Source of the DNA: Nilaparvata lugens
Taxonomy: Eukaryota; Arthropoda; Insecta; Hemiptera; Delphacidae
Assembly: GCF_014356525.2 (NCBI RefSeq)
Contig: NC_052511.1
Location: 28,314,639 to 28,378,638 of the forward strand
Length of the DNA stretch: 64,000 bases
Direction of reading: 5' to 3'
The translations under genes were made by a program, and so were the position numbers. How positions within the stretch are numbered: the first letter of the stretch is position 1; the number at the start of each line of letters is the position of its first letter. Shown piece by piece: positions 1 to 10,477 of the stretch. Below the pieces are notes generated by a model, which made no database searches, was not told the origin of the DNA, and was given only the letters and a program-made list of their open reading frames with translations.

Positions 1-92
1 TAGGCTGAAAGTAGATCAGGGTTATCAACTTTCAGTAATATACAGCAGTATGCAGTGGATAATTGAAATAACATGAGTTTATATAATATATA
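1..92 (-). repeat. Flank segment shared with 27432-27515 (inverted)
   Basis: This stretch is the reverse complement of the sequence just after the (TA)n tail of the LINE at 27.4 kb, with only small differences. It may continue past the left edge. Together with the LINE tail at 3.3-3.65 kb it suggests that this locus was originally LINE, (TA)n and this flank, with the mariner-like element later inserted into the (TA)n. Whether it is part of the LINE family or of a segmental duplication cannot be told here. Confidence 0.6.
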
Positions 93-465
93 TACAGAGT
101 GATTCATAATTGTGGTAAAATATTTTTATACGTGATAGTGGAGGTAAAAATAAGAAAAAAAGTTCATATAAACATATATCCTTATAAACGCTTCATTAGC
201 GAGCTATACAGAGTGAAAGATTTCGCCCGGAATTCAGTTCCTCTGGTGAAATACACCAATGCTGAATTGTTTGGGGACTAGTTTTTGAAAAACTTATGCT
301 GGATTCATATGGAAAAATATGTGAAAAATCGAATAAAACTAGTCTGGAAGCTGTAGTTTGAGTAGTTTTTGAGAAAAAATGAAATATGCAAAAAATCTAA
401 GTAGAAAAACACAGATGTCTACGTTTGATGCCCAATAACTTTCTTTAATGACCAGTAAACAAATA

Positions 466-1292
466 ATTTTTCCTACAGATACCTTGAAAAGTGGCCATTC
501 CTGCACTGATTACAGAACGCAAAGAATCACTTTTCCGCTCTAGTGCGGGAAAAAATTTTTCTGCACTCCAGATTTGCAACATGGCAACACAAAATAGTTG
601 GTGGGTTATATGGAGGATTAGTGAATGAAAACAAAAATTAAGCTGGTAACAATGACTGTGGTTAGATTTAGATGAGGATCATTTCAATGGCTATCCTACA
701 TTTATGATAAAATCCCAATCTAGAAATCCAAAACAAGAATAATGTTTATCTAAATCATAATTAAATAATAACTTCTCATCATTTAATAATAAATAATGTT
801 TATTTTCTATTGACAGTAATAATTATTTCAACTCCAAGCAATGAGAAATGTAGCAAACACACATTTTGAAATTCGAATTTTCAGGTTAAATAATTACCGT
901 TCGAAATCCATATCGATAAAATCAATAAAATAACATTAGAATATACTACAATAAAATATTTTCTGTTGTCTATGTTATTTTATAAATATTTTTTAGTTTA
1001 CTTATAGTACTTTTCGGTAATTCTAGTTGGTCATAATTCTGAATATCTTTAGCTTTTGGCGTGAATTTTGAATGCGAATTTTTTGTTTTATCTGTATTTT
1101 CTCTGATTCTTGAATGAATAAAAATGAGAACTTTGGCTGAAAATTTTCAACTTCAATTGGATTATTAATTTTTAAATGAATTATGATTGTTATTAATAAC
1201 AGCATCACACACACAATCATTTGATGGATTTCAGCCATCACTTTATCCATAATTACCCACTTTTCATATTCAATGGTAACTGTAGGAAAAAC
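466..1292. mobile_element. Unclassified insertion with short inverted repeats in the mariner left arm
   Basis: The block between about 471 and 1417 interrupts an otherwise continuous left TIR. Near its edges it has an inverted repeat: TTTTTCCTACAG.TACC followed by AAAGTGG at 466-495, and the reverse complement at about 1255-1286. Similar CAAATAA..TTTC sequence lies on both sides of the gap and may mark the target site. The 120 bp from 1292 to 1417 is less AT-rich and repeats short pieces such as GGCCATTCC and TTGCGCAAAGT. No coding sequence is convincing. It is probably a MITE or a composite; the exact limits are uncertain. Confidence 0.4.
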
Positions 1293-1844
1293 TTAATGTG
1301 AAATACTTGCGCAAAGTTCCTCTGCTGCACTCAAGAGGCCATTCCACCCTCGCCTACGGATCGGGCGTAAACGTTTCTTTCAGTGCAGCAAACTATCACT
1401 TTGCGCACTAGTTGCACAAATAACTATTTCCCAATAAAAATAGTAGAGAATTTGATTATGAAAAGAATTATGTAAGCTGTGTAAACTAAATTTGAATAAA
1501 AGTTGAATAAAATGTATTCTTATGTAGTACATTACAGCACAAAAATTTGCTGTTTTATGAGGAGAGAACTAATAACTCATAGGTTGTAGCTGATTGCAAA
1601 TAAAACATGGATTTTAATAACAGCTGTTCAAAAACAGCTGATTTATTATGTTTTAAATGAGAAAATATTTAAAAGAAATTATCAGCTGAAAATTATTTTC
1701 AGAAATATTTTAGCTCACTGTTGAACAAAAAACAAACTGTAAGTTAGGCCTACTGTAACCGCGCTGTGTTTTTTGTTCAATCTATTAACCAGTTATTTGT
1801 AACCATTCCATTTGCTTTTGTGTTAAGTGTTAACTTTTTAAAAA

Positions 1845-2522
1845 ATGGCAGGTAATCTTAGACATCAATCAAACTCCGAATTAGCTGACATGCATTTAAT
1901 GTATGGAATGGGACACTACTGTAATAGTACTGAAGCAAGACGTTTGTATCAAGAGAACTTTCCTAACCGAGTATGTCCAAGTTCAAGGTTTTCTGCCACT
2001 ATTCATCAATGTCTGTCTGAGACAGATTCTTTGATATCCAAAGAGCACATTTATGCAGGCAGACCCCGATCTACTATAACTGTTCAGTTAGAAGAACAAG
2101 TTCTTAATGAAATTTATGAACATCCAGAGAAGAGCACAAGAGAATTGTCAGTGCAGTTTAATGTCAATCAATCTATTATTTGGAAGATACTAAAATAGCA
2201 ACAATTACATCCATACCACCTCCAGAAAGTTCATACTCTATTGCCATGAGACTGTATTCCCTATGCTGGTATTTGCCGATGGTTTTTAGTAAAACTTGTT
2301 TACCCAAACTTTTTAACAACCGTTTTATTTACCGACGAGTCACACTCTACAAGAACAGCTATCGTTAACGTCCACAACCAACATATTTGGGCAGCTGAGA
2401 ATCCTCATGCCATTATCCTAATCTTCCACAACATCAGTTTTCAGTAAACATTTGGGCAGGAATCATAGGAGATCATCTACTTCTGTTCGAGCTTCCTCCC
2501 AGGCTTAATGGCATAATCTACT
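1845..2522 (+). pseudogene. Broken mariner-like transposase (DUF4817-type N-terminus plus partial DDE domain), copy A
   Basis: The ATG at 1845 opens 117 codons of a helix-turn-helix DNA-binding region with the GRPRST linker typical of the Tc1/mariner fold; this N-terminal family is often labelled DUF4817 in insects. A TAG at 2196-2198 stops it, but the same frame carries on with HPYHLQ, CRWFL, LFTDES, ENPH and FSVNIWAGI, the early part of a DDE catalytic domain with its first Asp in FTDES. One base is missing near 2412 relative to copy B. The frame ends at RLNG and the distal catalytic residues are absent, since the right TIR begins shortly afterwards. It cannot encode an active transposase. 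Confidence 0.8.
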
Positions 2523-3164
2523 AGTCTTTTGGTATAAGTTTAATGTCATTTAGATATGCTACTTTCATATACAAAAAAAACTTTTCATAGAAAAATCAAA
2601 TATTTTATTTGCAATCAGCTACAACTTATGAGTTATTAGTTCTCTCCTCATAAAACAGCAAATTTTTGTGGTGTAATGTACTACATAAGAATACATTTTA
2701 TTCAACTTATTTTTGAATTTAGTTTACACATCTTACATAATTCTTTTCAGAATTAAATTCTCTACAATTTTTATTGCGAAAAATTATTTGTTAACTTGTC
2801 ATTGAAGAAAGTTATTGGGCATCAAACGTAGAAGTCAGTGTTTTTCTACTTAGATTTTTTGCATATTTCAACTTTTTTCTCAAAAACTACTCACACTACA
2901 GTTTCCAGACCAGTTTTATTCGATTGTTCAGATATTTTTCCATATGAATCCAGCATAAGTTTTTCAAAAACTAGTCCCCAAACAATTCAGCATCGGTGTA
3001 TTTCACCAGAGGAACTGAATTTTGGGCGAAATCTTTCACCCTGTATAGCTTGCTAAAGAAGCAAGCGTTTATGGATATATGTTTATATGAACTTTTTCTC
3101 TCATTTTTAACTCTACTATCATGTATTAAAATATTTTACCATAATAAATTATGAATCACCCTAT

Positions 3165-3327
<163 letters not shown>

Positions 3328-3330
<3 letters not shown>

Positions 3331-3652
3331 TTCTATAACAGGTTTATAGGTTTATATTGGTGGAATGGGTTAGGGATGGTTGTCATGTGATCGTTCTAGG
3401 GCCGGACAGTTTCAGTCATTTGTTCCAAAAGATGTTTTTTTAAAGTCAGGATGAAGCTCGCTCGGCTCTCGATAGACCTGATAGAAACAGGAAGTGCATT
3501 CCATGCACGACAGGCACTGACTAAGAAGGATTTTGTGAAAATAGTAGTTCGATGATTGGGTATCCTTAAAGTACTTTCTCCGGTTCTAGTATGTGAAGCA
3601 TCTATCCTCCTATCTTCAGAGACAAATTTGGAATCAAATTATCTTGATTATC
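3328..3652 (-). mobile_element. 3' end of a Jockey/CR1-group LINE, copy A
   Basis: On the minus strand this is the extreme 3' part of the LINE seen more fully at 25.2-27.4 kb: the last codons of the reverse transcriptase reading frame, a short 3' UTR and a (TA)n tail. It ends abruptly at about 3636, with some 16 bp of unrelated sequence before the second duplication unit begins. Confidence 0.75.
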
Positions 3653-5272
3653 TTTGCTGTTTTATGAGGAGAGAACTAATAACTCATAGGTTGTAGCTGA
3701 TTGCAAATAAAACATGGATTTTAATAACAGCTGTTCAAAAACAGCTGATTTATTATGTTTTAAATGAGAAAATATTTAAAAGAAATTATCAGCTGAAAAT
3801 TATTTTCAGAAATATTTTAGCTCACTGTTGAACAAAAAACAAACTGTAAGTTAGGCCTACTGTAACCGCGCTGTGTTTTTTGTTCAATCTATTAACCAGT
3901 TATTTGTAACCATTCCACTTTGCTTTTGTGTTAAGTGTTAACTTTTTAAAAAATGGCAGGTAATCTTAGACATTAATCAAACTCCGAATTAGCTGACATG
4001 CATTTAATGTATGGAATGGGACACTACTGTAATAGTACTGAAGCAAGACGTTTGTATCAAGAGAACTTTCCTAACCGAGTATGTCCAAGTTCAAGGTTTT
4101 CTGCCACTATTCATCAATGTCTGTCTGAGACAGATTCTTTGATATCCAAAGAGCACATTTATGCAGGCAGACCCCGATCTACTATAACTGTTCAGTTAGA
4201 AGAACAAGTTCTTAATGAAATTTATGAACATCCAGAGAAGAGCACAAGAGAATTGTCAGTGCAGTTTAATGTCAATCAATCTATTATTTGGAGGATACTA
4301 AAATAGCAACAATTACATCCATACCACCTCCAGAAAGTTCATACTCTATTGCCACGAGACTGTATTCCCTATGCTGGTATTTGCCGATGGTTTTTAGTAA
4401 AACTTGTTTACCCAAACTTTTTAACAACCGTTTTATTTACCGACGAGTCACACTCTACAAGAACAGCTATCGTTAACGTCCACAACCAACATATTTGGGC
4501 AGCTGAGAATCCTCATGCCATTAATCCTAATCTTCCACAACATCAGTTTTCAGTAAACATTTGGGCAGGAATCATAGGAGATCATCTACTTCTGTTCGAG
4601 CTTCCTCCCAGGCTTAATGGCATAATCTACTAGTCTTTTGGTATAAGTTTAATGTCATTTAGATATGCTACTTTCATATACAAAAAAAACTTTTCATAGA
4701 AAAATCAAATATTTTATTTGCAATCAGCTACAACTTATGAGTTATTAGTTCTCTCCTCATAAAACAGCAAATTTTTGTGGTGTAATGTACTACATAAGAA
4801 TACATTTTATTCAACTTCTTTTTGAATTTAGTTTACACATCTTACATAATTCTTTTCAGAATTAAATTCTCTACAATTTTTATTGCGAAAAATTATTTGT
4901 TAACTTGTCATTGAAGAAAGTTATTGGGCATCAAACGTAGAAGTCTGTGTTTTTCTACTTAGATTTTTTGCATATTTCAACTTTTTTCTCAAAAACTACT
5001 CACACTACAGCTTCCAGACCAGTTTTATTCGATTGTTCAGATATTTTTCCATATGAATCCAGCATAAGTTTTTCAAAAACTAGTCCCCAAACAATTCAGC
5101 ATCGGTGTATTTCACCAGAGGAACTGAATTTTGGGCGAAATCTTTCACCCTGTATAGCTCGCTAAAGAAGCAAGCGTTTATGGATATATGTTTATATGAA
5201 CTTTTTCTCTCATTTTTAACTCTACTATCATGTATTAAAATATTTTACCATAATAAATTATGAATCACCCTA
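3653..5272 (+). mobile_element. Mariner-like element, copy B (left end missing)
   Basis: It is almost identical to 1546-3163 of copy A at a constant offset near 2107 bp, so it is a tandem duplicate rather than a second insertion. It starts in the middle of the inner left TIR (TTTGCTGTTTTATGAGG) directly after LINE sequence and keeps the full right arm to 5272 with a TA flank. The missing left terminus means it cannot be mobilised as an ordinary element. Confidence 0.75.
3953..4633 (+). pseudogene. Broken mariner-like transposase, copy B
   Basis: This is the same transposase remnant as in copy A. Here the frame has a TAA at 3974-3976, eight codons after the ATG at 3953, and shares the TAG at 4304-4306 with copy A. 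It keeps the reading frame intact from there to 4633 through LFTDES, the HNQHIWA segment, ENPH, FSVNIWAGI and RLNG. The shared TAG shows that the parent was already dead, or internally deleted, before the tandem duplication. The C-terminal half of the DDE domain is absent in both. Confidence 0.8.
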
Positions 5273-5281
5273 TATATATAT

Positions 5282-5327
<46 letters not shown>

Positions 5328-5329
5328 AT

Positions 5330-6130
5330 AATTCGTTCTATAACAGGTTTATAGGTTTATATTGGTGGAATGGGTTAGGGATGGTTGTCATGTGATCGTT
5401 CTAGGGCCGGACAGTTTCAGTCATTTGTTCCAAAAGATTTTTTTTAAAGTCAGGATGAAGCTCGCTCGGCTCTCGATAGACCTGATAGAAACAGGAAGTG
5501 CATTCCATGCACGACAGGCACTGACTAAGAAGGATTTTGTGAAAATAGTAGTTCGATGATTGAGTATCCTTAAAGTACTTTCTCCGGTTCTAGTATGTGA
5601 AGCATCTATCCTCCTATCTTCAGAGACAAATTTGGAATCATCTTTAAAATAGTTCGGATTACCGTATTTCAAGATATCTCTAACAAGCTTGAGTATTCGA
5701 AAAAGCCTTTGATCGGGAAGCTTTAATGTTGAACTAGCAATGTGGGCTGGGGTGATATGATCATGGCGTTAGAGAGAGTAGACGAAACGTAGACAATAAT
5801 TTTGGCAACGCTGTAGTTTATCATTCAGAGTGACTTGCATATCGTTAAGAACAGAATTACAATACAATAAATGTGGGAAGATGAGAGATTGAACCAATAA
5901 TAATTTAATGTTTCTAGGGAGGATATCGTGCATTTTCTTCAATGCATGCATGGCTGAGAATACCTTTTTGCAATTTTTGTTCACTTGTTCTGACCAGTCA
6001 AGAGTATTATCCATAATAATGCCTAAATTTTTAACTGAGCTACAGTAAGGAATGTCATTACCGTCTACACAATTTTTTTGAATCGATTCAAGGTCAATAT
6101 TGTTTATAAGACGAGAATATCCAATAGAGA
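5330..6130 (-). pseudogene. 3' fragment of a Jockey/CR1-group LINE reverse transcriptase
   Basis: Read on the minus strand, 6130 to 5770 encodes the thumb and C-terminal part of a non-LTR reverse transcriptase. Recognisable pieces are SVKNLGIIMDNTLDW, KKVFSAMHALKKMH, LLVQSLI and PHLLYCNSVLNDM. A frame break follows, then the remaining C-terminal codons run to about 5420, the 3' UTR and a (TA)n tail. It aligns with 26590-27385 on the plus strand. It is truncated at the 5' side, as is usual for LINE insertions. The hydrophobic minus-strand codons upstream of 6130 lie outside the match and are not part of it. Confidence 0.8.
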
Positions 6131-6844
6131 GATAGAGAATATCTCTCAATATGTAAAATAATATTAAATATATCAGAAAAATGAAAAGGGAGGGTGAGAA
6201 AAATGTTCTACAGTAGATTGTTGCAACAATGATGAATTTGAATTCCAGAGATTTTTTTATAAATTTCAATGTTCAGTTTTGAACTGAATAATGAGTAGAA
6301 ACTCTTTAAGAGTGAATAAGAGAGAATAATTTTTGAAAAGGAGTCTTATTATATTTTTCAGCAGATAGCCTACCATATATCATGGTATGCATATTTGGTA
6401 AATAATATTCATGTCGAAAATTAATTTGAAATTTGATCGACCACCAAAGTGACAATAGTTTCAAAATAAAGAAGAGTTTGGTAACTTACTGATCCCATAG
6501 AACATACAAATAAATTATTTTATCAAAAATGCATTATTTGTAAAATGAGTAATTATACCTTCTAAAATGTAAAATCTTAAACATTTGATTTGCGTTTGTG
6601 ATATATACATTGATTATAATAGAAATAGAGCGAAAATTAAGTAATATGGAATATAATTTCAAATTATATTATCATATGAGTTCCTATAGATATTGGCAAT
6701 TAATATTCCTAGAAGGTATTTTTTACAACAACGATTTAGAGACCATTCTCTCTCATAATGGTAAGCTGAACTGTCGTCTCTCAACAATTTTCATACATTA
6801 CAGTTTTTAACGGATTTGGAAAAAATGTAGGATGATTAAGATAC
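6131..6844. other. AT-rich sequence between gene 1 and the LINE; nothing recognised
   Basis: About 700 bp without a supported gene. It was read on the minus strand for a membrane-spanning exon like that of the plus-strand Nimrod gene and none was found. Confidence 0.5.
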
Positions 6845-6921
6845 CTTCTATAATAACAGCCATCTCCGACGAGCCACAAGCACATAGTCTGAACGCATAT
6901 GATTCATTCGAGCAGAAACTC
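6845..6921 (-). CDS. Nimrod-like gene 1, coding exon 5 (juxtamembrane Cys exon)
   Basis: This 77-bp exon is bounded on the minus strand by AG before 6921 and GT after 6845. It completes the split AGG codon from exon 4 and leaves phase 1. It reads RSFCSNESYAFRLCACGS followed by about eight residues. It matches exon 3 of the plus-strand gene (42415-42485) in splice phase and most residues, but is two codons longer and clearly more diverged than the NIM exon. It should be followed by a membrane-helix exon, which was not found between 1 and 6840. The gene is therefore incomplete here, continues left of the window, or has lost that exon. Confidence 0.8.
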
Positions 6922-7704
6922 CTGAAATATAAAATTTTCTAATTAATAAAGGTTCGACGATTTTCTTAAATAAAGCTGATTTTCTTGATTAGTTGATAAT
7001 CAACAAATTAATATTATTGATATACAAATTGGTCTGATATGGGAGGAGATGAAAATTGGGCAAGCCTACCTATATTACTCAGTTACAACAGTCCATGATT
7101 CGCCGTCATTACCAGCCACTCTTAGAGCAGGGCTCTTCAAAAGTCGCTTTTAATCAGTCAACATCATTCTAAACATTTAGTTATGATTATCAATTTATTA
7201 GCGGGTCATGGTTACATAGTTTCAAAACTTTCATTCAACAGCACTTTTTTGAGAGAGTGGTATTTCATAGATTATTCTAATGAAATAGAACTCTACTATA
7301 TTTGATTAAGGATACAGTAGTAGAACTCTACACATATTTTGTGTTAGAACGTCACAGATAATTAGTATTTCATCTTTGATCAAGTACTAAAATTATTATA
7401 GAGAAGTTCCAGCATCTGAAGTTAGTATAAAGACTATTTCAGATTTTGATAAGTGAACAAATACAGAACGGATCCTTCCACTCTTGTGAATTTGAATCAT
7501 ACTTTAAAAGTAGAGATGTGAATAACTTTGTATTTTGAGGCATATTTATGGCGTTCCATCCACAGTAAAAAAAATTATTCATTCATTTATAGTAATCCTA
7601 TAAATGTTATAAAAATTAGATCATGTGGCCAATATTTTATTAGGTACATTCAAGCCATTCATCGAGATGAATAATTGGAGAATTCCTGTATCCTAATACT
7701 CTAC

Positions 7705-9502
7705 CTTGTTTCATTGACTGGACATAAACATAACAGGCAAGGCTTTAGATGAAAGTCTGATCTGAAGAAGTGAAGCGGTAGATAATCATCTTGCATGTTA
7801 GCGTTGGAACCTCTCACAGCCGTTGTACTGTTGGCACTGGAATCAAATTCGATTGTTGTGTTTTTGTCAAGCATTTTTCGATTCCTCCACCGACATTGCA
7901 GTTGTACTGAGTGACTGTGTAGCATAGGGACCTCAACAAATTCACACATGTAATGCATACTGCAAATTGGATGAGTTTCTGTCTCTGGAGTGGAACACAA
8001 TAATTCATCAGAGCATGATGAATTGGTAAACTGTGATGAACAGTAATCAGTGTACAGTTGGAGAGGTTCATGTAAATCTACACAGCTATCATTGTGTGTC
8101 AGTTTAATTTTGTCCTCAACAGATTTACTGCACGATGCTGTATCACTTTCACAGACACTTTCATTCACCATGTGATAACCTTTGAAACAAGTGCATGTTT
8201 TTGGAGCTGAGCAAACGCCATTTCTACAAACGGGATCACACTTGGGAACACATTCTGTGTCATCCAAGTCACGAGCATAGCCTTCTTTACATAAGCACAC
8301 TCCTGGCGCCATACATTCTCCATTTCCACACCCCTTGCATTCTGGTTCACAATTTGGGCCACCAACGATCCTCTTGTATCCTTCTCCACATGCATTGCAC
8401 TGCATCGGCGAATCACAACCAGCTGAACAGTCTTCAGGGCACTCAGGAGTACAATTGTTGGTTGTTCCATTGTATTTGTAGAGATCATTACATTTACAAA
8501 CACCGGGAGCTGTGCATACACCGTTGTTACATCCCTTACATTCAGGCTCGCATTCAAGACTACCATTTTTAATTTTATATCCTTCCTCACATTTTTTACA
8601 TGTCATGGGTGTATCACAACCACGGGTACAGCCTTCTATACATTTTGGTGTACAATTCTCTGTTGTTTCATTGTATTCATACAAATTGTTACACTTGCAA
8701 ACATCAGGAGCTGTGCATACACCGTTGTTACATCCCTTACATTCAGGCTCGCATTCAAGACTACCATTTTTAATTTTATATCCTTCTCCACATTCTTTAC
8801 ATGTCATAGGTGTATCACAACCACGGGTACATCCTTTAAGGCATTTTGGTGTACAATTCTTTGTAGTTTCGTTGTATTCATACAAATGGTTACACTTGCA
8901 AACACCGGGAGCTGAGCACACACCATTTTGGCAACCCTTGCATTGTGGACGGCAATCCAAACTACCTTCCGTCCTTGTATAACCCTCTTTACACCCTTTG
9001 CACTGCATGGGTATGTCACAGCCTTGGGTACAATCTGAAGGACATTCTGCTTCACAATTTTTTGTCTTTTCATTGTATTTATACAAATCGTTACACTTGC
9101 AAACACCGGGAGCTGTGCACACACCATTCTTACAATTCTCACACTTGGGTTCACACTTGTTATTACTTCCCACCACTTTTGTAAACCCTTCAAAACAAGT
9201 GCACTCTTTTGCTGTACTACAGTAACCATTAACACAGTTCAGTTGACAAATTGGTTCACATTTTTCAGAGATTGGATTACGCCTGTGTCCATTCATGCAT
9301 CGACATTCGTTGGGCATATAGCAGTAGCTGTTGTTTTTGCAGGGCACTGAGCAGTGGGGCACACAAAAGTTCACTTCTGATGGGTCTTTAACATACAATC
9401 GATGGCATTTGCATTTGTTGTGACCAACACAGTCAGCATTCACACAATCTGGCTTACATTCGGGCACTTCACATGTTCTGTTATCTTCCATGAGGACCAT
9501 TT
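7705..9502 (-). CDS. Nimrod-like gene 1, coding exon 4: NIM/EGF-like repeat array
   Basis: This 1,798-bp exon encodes about 600 extracellular residues (about 193-792 of the protein), phase 1 in and phase 2 out. The acceptor is TTTGCAG before 9502 and the donor ACAAG/GTAGAG at 7705. It starts with divergent Cys-rich repeats, then NIM repeats of the form CxPxCxxxCxNGxCxxPxxCxC (for example CVNGYCSTAKECTCFEGF). Four composite units of about 67 residues follow, each a NIM-like module (NGVCTAPGVCKC) plus a variant module (GCTRGCDTPMTCKECGEGY). The C-terminal part has many NxT/S sites and paired Cys. Nimrod proteins such as NimC1 and Draper bind bacteria or dying cells on hemocytes; that role is inferred here from family. 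Downstream in-frame TAG after the donor would otherwise end the protein, but the exon 5 match supports splicing. Confidence 0.85.
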
Positions 9503-10477
9503 CTGCAAACAATACAAGACATTCAATTAAGAGCAAAGTATAATCTACTAGCAAAAAATGAAGTAGAAAATCAACTGGAGAAAAATCCTCAGTAGTTTTC
9601 TGTAGATTATTGGTTATTAAAAAAACACATAGTCTATACTCTCATAACAGCTACTCTCTTATTTGTGGTCTACTAATAAATATATTTTTTGTGTGTTGAA
9701 TATGTATGTGTAGTTTATATCAAGAATCAAGTTTACTGTGTTAAGTTATATTGTTTTGTAGGTTTTCCATCAAAATGTTATTGCAATCTAGTCTAAAAGT
9801 TTGTTTTGTATTATTTCATCAAAAAAGCTATTCTATGTCAGCTCATCAAACAATTTAGCTGGGCAATACTGGTTAGTAGAAAGCTAAAAAGGTAATTATA
9901 AAAGCAATTTCTTTTGTAATAATAATGAGGTCAACCAATACGATAGTTATAGTCTACACTCTCCAGGACTGCTGTACTACTTCTTACAACCGACTTTGAT
10001 ATAAATATTCAAAAATGTATATTTCAATAAAAAATGGGTATTGATTCCAGATAATAGTTATTTGGATATTTAGAGTGAAAATACAGCTTTTTCTCCCTGA
10101 GGTGGAAGTTTGATGTCCAAGACGAAGCCGAGGGCAACAATTTCACTGAGGGAGAAGAAGTATTTTCCACTGATGATGTACACAACATTTTTCCTCCTCC
10201 AAAATTTATAAAAACTGCAAATAAAAAATTTTTTGAAACATAAGTCACAGGTTAGTCACAATATAGTCTACAAAGTAAACAGTTCTGATCTGGCGGTTGA
10301 CAGAACTTGGCAGAGTTCACTGCCGACAGTGCTATTTGTCGGCAAAAGTTGTATAATGAAGAACTTCAACAATAATGACTGACTCCAAATTCGATTTGAT
10401 TTGCTTATGAAAAATAGCCATTGGCTGGTATTTAAAATGAAATGAAATATTTATATAAATATATATATATATAATAT

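Larger units (their letters stand above)
95..3163 (+). mobile_element. Long-TIR Tc1/mariner-like element, copy A
   Basis: The ends are inverted repeats starting CAGAGTGATTCATAAT on the left and TAGGGTGATTCATAAT on the right (read inward), each next to TA, the target of the Tc1/mariner superfamily. The right arm (about 2590-3163) is one continuous inverted repeat of roughly 570 bp. The left arm is split into 95-471 and about 1417-1612 by a later insertion of some 945 bp. Between the arms lies a broken transposase reading frame on the plus strand. The element sits inside a (TA)n tract. The TIRs are far longer than the roughly 30 bp of classical mariner, but resemble long-TIR members of the superfamily. 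Seen: TIRs, TA flanks and transposase motifs. Inferred: transposition by the usual cut-and-paste route. Confidence 0.75.

Noticed and set aside
1023..1250. Minus-strand frame with a hydrophobic stretch (MIVCVMLLLITIIIHLKI) as missing membrane exon of gene 1
   Set aside because: It shows no similarity to the membrane exon of gene 2, has no good splice sites and lies inside the unclassified insertion in the mariner arm.
7681..7704. In-frame TAG right after the NIM exon as the true end of gene 1
   Set aside because: The same site in gene 2 is a donor leading to a well-supported exon, and gene 1 has the matching exon in phase at 6921-6845.
10024..10248. 74-codon minus frame in intron 3 of gene 1 as an extra exon
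   Set aside because: No Cys pattern, no matching phase and no counterpart in gene 2.
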